DNA of 64,000 nucleotides, taken from contig JARFJB010000003.1 of assembly GCA_036346205.1 (NCBI GenBank), positions 2,860,001 to 2,924,000 of the forward strand, in the 5' to 3' direction. Each line of letters begins with the position of its first letter. Positions within the stretch are counted from its first letter, which is position 1. The position numbers and the translations under genes were made by a program. A model generated the notes under the pieces. That model saw nothing but the letters and a program-made list of their open reading frames with translations. It ran no database searches and was not told where the DNA came from. Origin of the DNA: Vesta saturnalis (Eukaryota > Arthropoda > Insecta > Coleoptera > Lampyridae). Shown here in pieces: positions 51,325 through 57,300 of the stretch.

Positions 51325-54300
51325 CCTAAAGGAGTAGAGTCCATCGTACACAAATAGCGTGAATAACTTTTGTTCAGCACTGCAAAATTTTGAAATATGC
51401 AAAAACGACTTTAGTATTTCTCAATAAATAGAAACACACTCGAAGAACGCCGATTTCAAACTGAAATAAGGAAGAGACCGCGGGTGCTACAGTGTTCTTC
51501 TTAGGCAGGAGTTCTAAAATATGAGGTTCACATTTACAGGTTTTGACCAGGAATTCCCTATTTGGACCCAGTGTGCGACGTAAGTCTTTATTAAATCAGC
51601 AAAGTATCTTTTAGTTAATATTTTTATCGGCAGATGTCTCCACATAAATTTCCATAAAATGTCAAAGAAAGTTGAAAATTATTTAATGTTTTTTATATTT
51701 TAAACTAGAAAAATTATCCATTATATCCACTTATTTTATTGATGGAGGCAAAAATATTTTGCTGTAATAGTGAATTGTTGTAATTTAGGACATGGTTTGA
51801 TTATAATTACATACCACCATAATACATAACCTATATATTTGTAAGTAAACAAACACTCTTTTAGTTTATTATAAAATAAATCATTTCAGGTGGAAACATT
51901 GATAAAAGTTGCAATTAGTTTGTTATTCTCAAGATTTATTACAACCCTTCTAAAAGCATAATTATTGCTTTGTAATCGACATAATTTTTGTAGATACTTT
52001 ACGGTAACATAAATATCGATACATTTGTGATTATTTCGTTCTTGTAGAAGAAAGTGTGTACAGTATAATGTAGTTCGAAATTCAACAAAATTATACGTGT
52101 TTAATATTTTAATTTAAATAGATTTCATATTGCTCCAAGTTAAATGAAAAGCAATTTACATAAACCAGCACATGTATTCAGTCCACCTATTGTAGAGTTA
52201 TCAATATGTTATGTAAAAATTAGAATATTTATGTTACATTGGAATTAAAACATTTAAATTAAAAACATTATTCACTATCAGTGTCACTCTCAGAAGTGGA
52301 ATCGTTAACAGATATAATTAATGGTTGCACAACCTCAAAATGTTTTTCAATTTCCCACCACTTTAACATACACACTTCGGCATGTTTAATGCATTACTGC
52401 CAAATGTCCTATCAATCTGTTGCAAGGATTCCATCCATATTTCTTTTACATGGTCATCATTAAATTTAGTATTATGTCTTCCTATATTTTTGTTGTAGTG
52501 TTCTTTGAAGTTTGACCACACCTGTTCAATCAGATTAAAGTGACAGTGATATGGTGGTAACCGTACTACTCTGTGTCCACACATGTGTGCTATTTCATCT
52601 ATTTCGTACACCTTTGGTATTGCATTATCTGTAACTAATTGCAGTAATTCTTCTTGTAAACATGCTAGGTTCATAAGCTATGTTGTACTTTAATAGACAA
52701 TTACATATTTCTTCCTTCTTAGATGAATGATAACTCGCATTGTCCATTACAATTAAAGATGGTTCTTTTAAGTTTGCAATTAAATTATTTTCAAACCATT
52801 TTGTAAACAACTTCGCACACATATCTCCATGATAGTGTGCACTTTGTGAGTTTGTAGAAAACAAAAGTGAAGCATCGGAAATAAATTCATCTTCATTACC
52901 TGCATGAACAACTATAAATCTGAAAACCTCTGCCAAATTATCTGCCATAATGCTTTCTCATGTATGTAAATAAATAACTTTAAAGCCCACAATACATGAA
53001 TTTGAGTCATATCGGTTTTAAACACGATAATTCCTCATTTTTGATCCGCCATTGTGAATTTTTTAATTTTGACAAATGATTTATTCTTAGCGATCTTAAA
53101 AACGGTACGCCACTGGCAGTTTTTAAAATTTTCTTATTTAGATAATGTTTTACAAATTAACAAAGTTGCTAAATTGATCATTAGCCCACAATACTTGAAC
53201 TGTAGTCATATCGGATTTTAAACACGATAATCCCCCATTTTTGATCCGCCATTTTTAATTTTGACAAATGGTTTATACTGAGCGATCTTAAAAACACCAA
53301 TACCCGACTTTAAACAAAATCGGTTGATAAATTAAAAAATGCACAATTTTGTACTTTAAAACTCACTGGTTGTTATATATTTTTTTATTTTGAGTTTTAT
53401 ATAAAAAAGTATTAGTTTGTTTTTTTAATTATGTAACTTTTTAAAATTTGAAGCAATGATTTTTTTAATTTTCTAATCCCCTAAAAATGCCCCGCCACTG
53501 GTTGGATTTTCCTCATTAACGAACTTGATCTAGATTTTATGGCAAACAATTTTTGTACCTAATTTCATATCGATAGCTTTTTAATGGTTCAAAAGATATC
53601 CCGCACAACAGTCATACAGGCAGACGAAATTTTTTTTCTAACAACTTGTTTTTTATCGATAGCTTAATGTTTCAATTGATATCGCGCACACTCACACACA
53701 GACACACAACCAGACACGAGATTGTGTTTTCTAAAAATGTGTTTTTCGTATTGTTTAAGCTACAAAACATCGAGAAATGTGAAAAAAAGTGTTTGAAAAT
53801 TTAAACCGATTACATAGCTTTCTCTTTATACGTACGTATATGAGAAAGCAAAAGTTATTTTATTAGGAGTTATAATGTAATAACTAAATTACAACAAACC
53901 TTTTTCCTTCGCCCATTGGCTTCTTCTTCACGCTTTCCTTAGATTTAACATGCCGGCTTCTTTTCTGCGATCCTCGACCGAAAATCCAAATTTCATCTAA
54001 GAATACAGGATTGTATAATTTTTCTTCTTTATTTTGGTAATATTCTCTTAAGAAACGTACACGATTGGCAGCAATATGTGATTGTTCCAGTAAACCTCTC
54101 CTACCATCATCTATTGAAATCGAAAACTTGACTATTGCATAATTATTTTTGGAATGATGCCAGTGTAACATGTATACCTACAAAAGCAGGTATAGTACTA
54201 TACATGTCTTGCATGTTTGTTTTTACATTTTGAATGCATTTCATAAATTTTTCTCTTTGCAGCATCCTTAACATAGTCATCAACTTCAGTGGACTTAGAT

Positions 54301-57300
54301 TTCGTACGGTGGAAGTTTATTTACTTTTTGGGCTTTTGTAACCCTTTTTTTATACTGTGTTGTACTGTATTTATACTACGCCCACATGCTTCAGATGTAT
54401 GCTAGAAGTAGCCCTTCCAAGTATCATATTTTACAGAATAATGTACTACATACCTGCATAACATATTCAAATGAAACGAGTGCCCCCTGGTTGTCACGTA
54501 GTTTATTACGTAGCAAATCTAAAATTTTGTAAATTTTATATTAATTATGTAAAAATGTGACCAAATTACCGATAATTCATTGTACAAGTTGTAGCTAGTT
54601 TTGAAAAAAGCTGTTTTTTATAAAAAGTAAAGCAAAAACGCATAAACAATAATTTCAAAACATGACAGCGTGATAGATGCTGCTTCTTAATCACGACACA
54701 CGTTTTAGTGCACTAATATGAATTGTACAGCAGATTTATGTTTTTATGGCCATTCTTCTCTAATACATGTAGTTGAGAGAGAAAGATAAAAATATGTGAT
54801 TTTTTTATAGAGCTTTACATCGATGAGTCATACCCAACTCTATTTGAATCAACTTTAGTTATCGATATTGGAAACACTAAAGCGAAGGTTTGCAGTTTGC
54901 AATTTTAAGATTATTTTCAATAAAATTAACTACTATACTCTCAATTACTTTATGCTGTTCCTCCTTAATACCATGTATCAAAAGACAATTTTACCGCGAG
55001 TATGATTCATGAGCATCTAACTGTTCACCAAGTTTTAAAGCAACTTTGCAAAGATTATCCAATTTGGCCACTACACTTTTTTTAAAATCCACGCAGTCAG
55101 AACATAATTTTTGTAAACTTTCGTAACTGTTATCGCTCTTAAATGTAGAAGCTTCTGGACATTCAGTCTTTCTCGCCTCAGCAAACCGAGACTCGAAGAA
55201 AAATTATTATTAAATAATATTAGAAACAAAGAAAACTCAAATTTACTTTATGTTTGTAAGATACTTATCAAATATCAACAGAATAAGCAAATATGTATGT
55301 GCTTTAGGTATATATTACACAATCACTACCACATATAGCAAAAGTATGGTACTAAAGCTAGGAAAATCCGTTAAGTTAATTTAAATATATGCTTTGAATT
55401 ATTATTTTTAATGTTTGTATACTAGAAAAATTTGATGCTACCATTTAGAATGTATCTCACTGACTCATGCCCAAACAAATAATTTCGTTTTTTATAAAAA
55501 CTTAATATGTCACCCTTTTACATCACAAGTTGGCTATTTAAAAGGTAAAATTGTCTTGCCCAAGAGCTTTTCTTTAAAAAATAACGCAATTATGAATTAA
55601 GTTCCAAACTTTTATCATCACACTGTATATATCTAACTAAGAACTGAAATTTCATCTACATGTGACATAGTAAACGTAATGTTGTGGTTTTATGAGGACT
55701 TCCAATACTCCATATAAATACGTTCTTCCAATTTAAGAACTTATTAAATTCCGCATTCGGTTTTCGAACTTGAATTATACCTAGGAAATAGAACAAATTT
55801 AGAATTAGACATTTCTACCATTATTTGATCACCATACATGGTACGAAAAGTACTCGATATAAGTATTTTATATTTTTCGATGATATCGAAGTCAACAACG
55901 TTCTTAAACCTTTACATACTGATTGCTGTTAAATACCTTGTCGAGACATATTTCCAAATGATGATAAAATGAGTTCTAAGCTCGGAACTTGAAAATTTCA
56001 CACTATACAAAGTGGTAATACAGATTACACCATACACCTAAAATCTTTTTTAAAACAACAGCAAATTGTAGGTGAATTATTGCGTTTAATACAAATTCTT
56101 CTACCACCGAATGTTGTAACATCACACCGCCTCTTCCGAACCTTCTAGAGTATGCAACAAGAAAACCTCAGGCACTTGGAGCTATTACCGCATTACAGCA
56201 GTTACATAAGTACGTTTCTTTTTAAAACTTCCTTTATACAATAATTCTTTCAGGTTATTAAAAAGAAGACCAGCATCCTCTAGTTTATACCTCGATTACA
56301 TACTACAATCGAGCAGTTTTATGAAACATACTCGTAATTTAGAACAAAATAAAAAGTACAAATTAAGTCAGGTTAAATCACGTCTGCAATTTGTAAGATA
56401 TAAATTTAATAAATATATAATAACTATTAAGTATTATTTCAGCTCGTACTCAAAGACGGTGATGATGTAATAAGGGATACAGGTGTATTATTAAGTAAAG
56501 ACGCTTTCACATGGAATTGGAGTATTATAAAAATTATTCTTAAAGATAAAAGCGACTTAAAACTCGACATGACAGAATCAACTCATTTATCATTTCTTAA
56601 ACGATTAGTAGAATTTTACCTACCATCAAAGAATCGTTACTCGCACATGGATTTAACTTCATCAAAAAATGCGCAAGGTTACACAATTGTTGGTATAGAA
56701 CTAATCCACTGCCTTGTCAGGCTTGAAGACCCAGACGCTAACAGACTTCTTCTTGACTTATTTACCGATATTTCTAGTCATATAGCCGCTATAACAAGTG
56801 GTAAAAGTGCACATGATTGTTTATTCAGCCCTCAGCACATGTCAAACACGCAGTGTCAAAGCTACTTTTTATTTATCGGTCGTTTCGCTACCACTAAAAT
56901 TGGAATGAGTGTACTTACTAACACCAAGATGTTTGAACAATTAAAAAATTTAGCCACTACTACAAAACATGATTGTTACGTTAAATTAATTGTGTCTTCT
57001 TTAAATTACGAAGAACCTGGTATCACACGTGACCTACTCGCTTCTGTTTTAAAATGCTCCGTTGAAAGTTCTCGATTATATGCTACTCAATTTCTACAAG
57101 TATTATTACGTGCAGGCTTACCACAATTTTTTAGTTGGGGTATAAAATTGTTAACAATGCAACTTGAAGACAAATCTAGAACTGTACGCCTTACTACCTT
57201 AGCTGCTCTTCATGAAGCCTGTGAAGTTCCAAACTGCTTAGAACAATTAATTAAAATTCATCCCAATCTATTACATTTAGGCGAAAAGGGTGTTTTGTTA

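Larger units (their letters stand above)
31554..56071 (+). other. Rictor: Rictor intron 8, transposon-filled
   Basis: About 24.5 kb between donor GTAAGC and acceptor TTGTAG; the flanking exons join in phase as VLLG-ELLRL. Contains the SINE, pogo, LINE, mariner and DDE elements listed separately. Confidence 0.8.
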
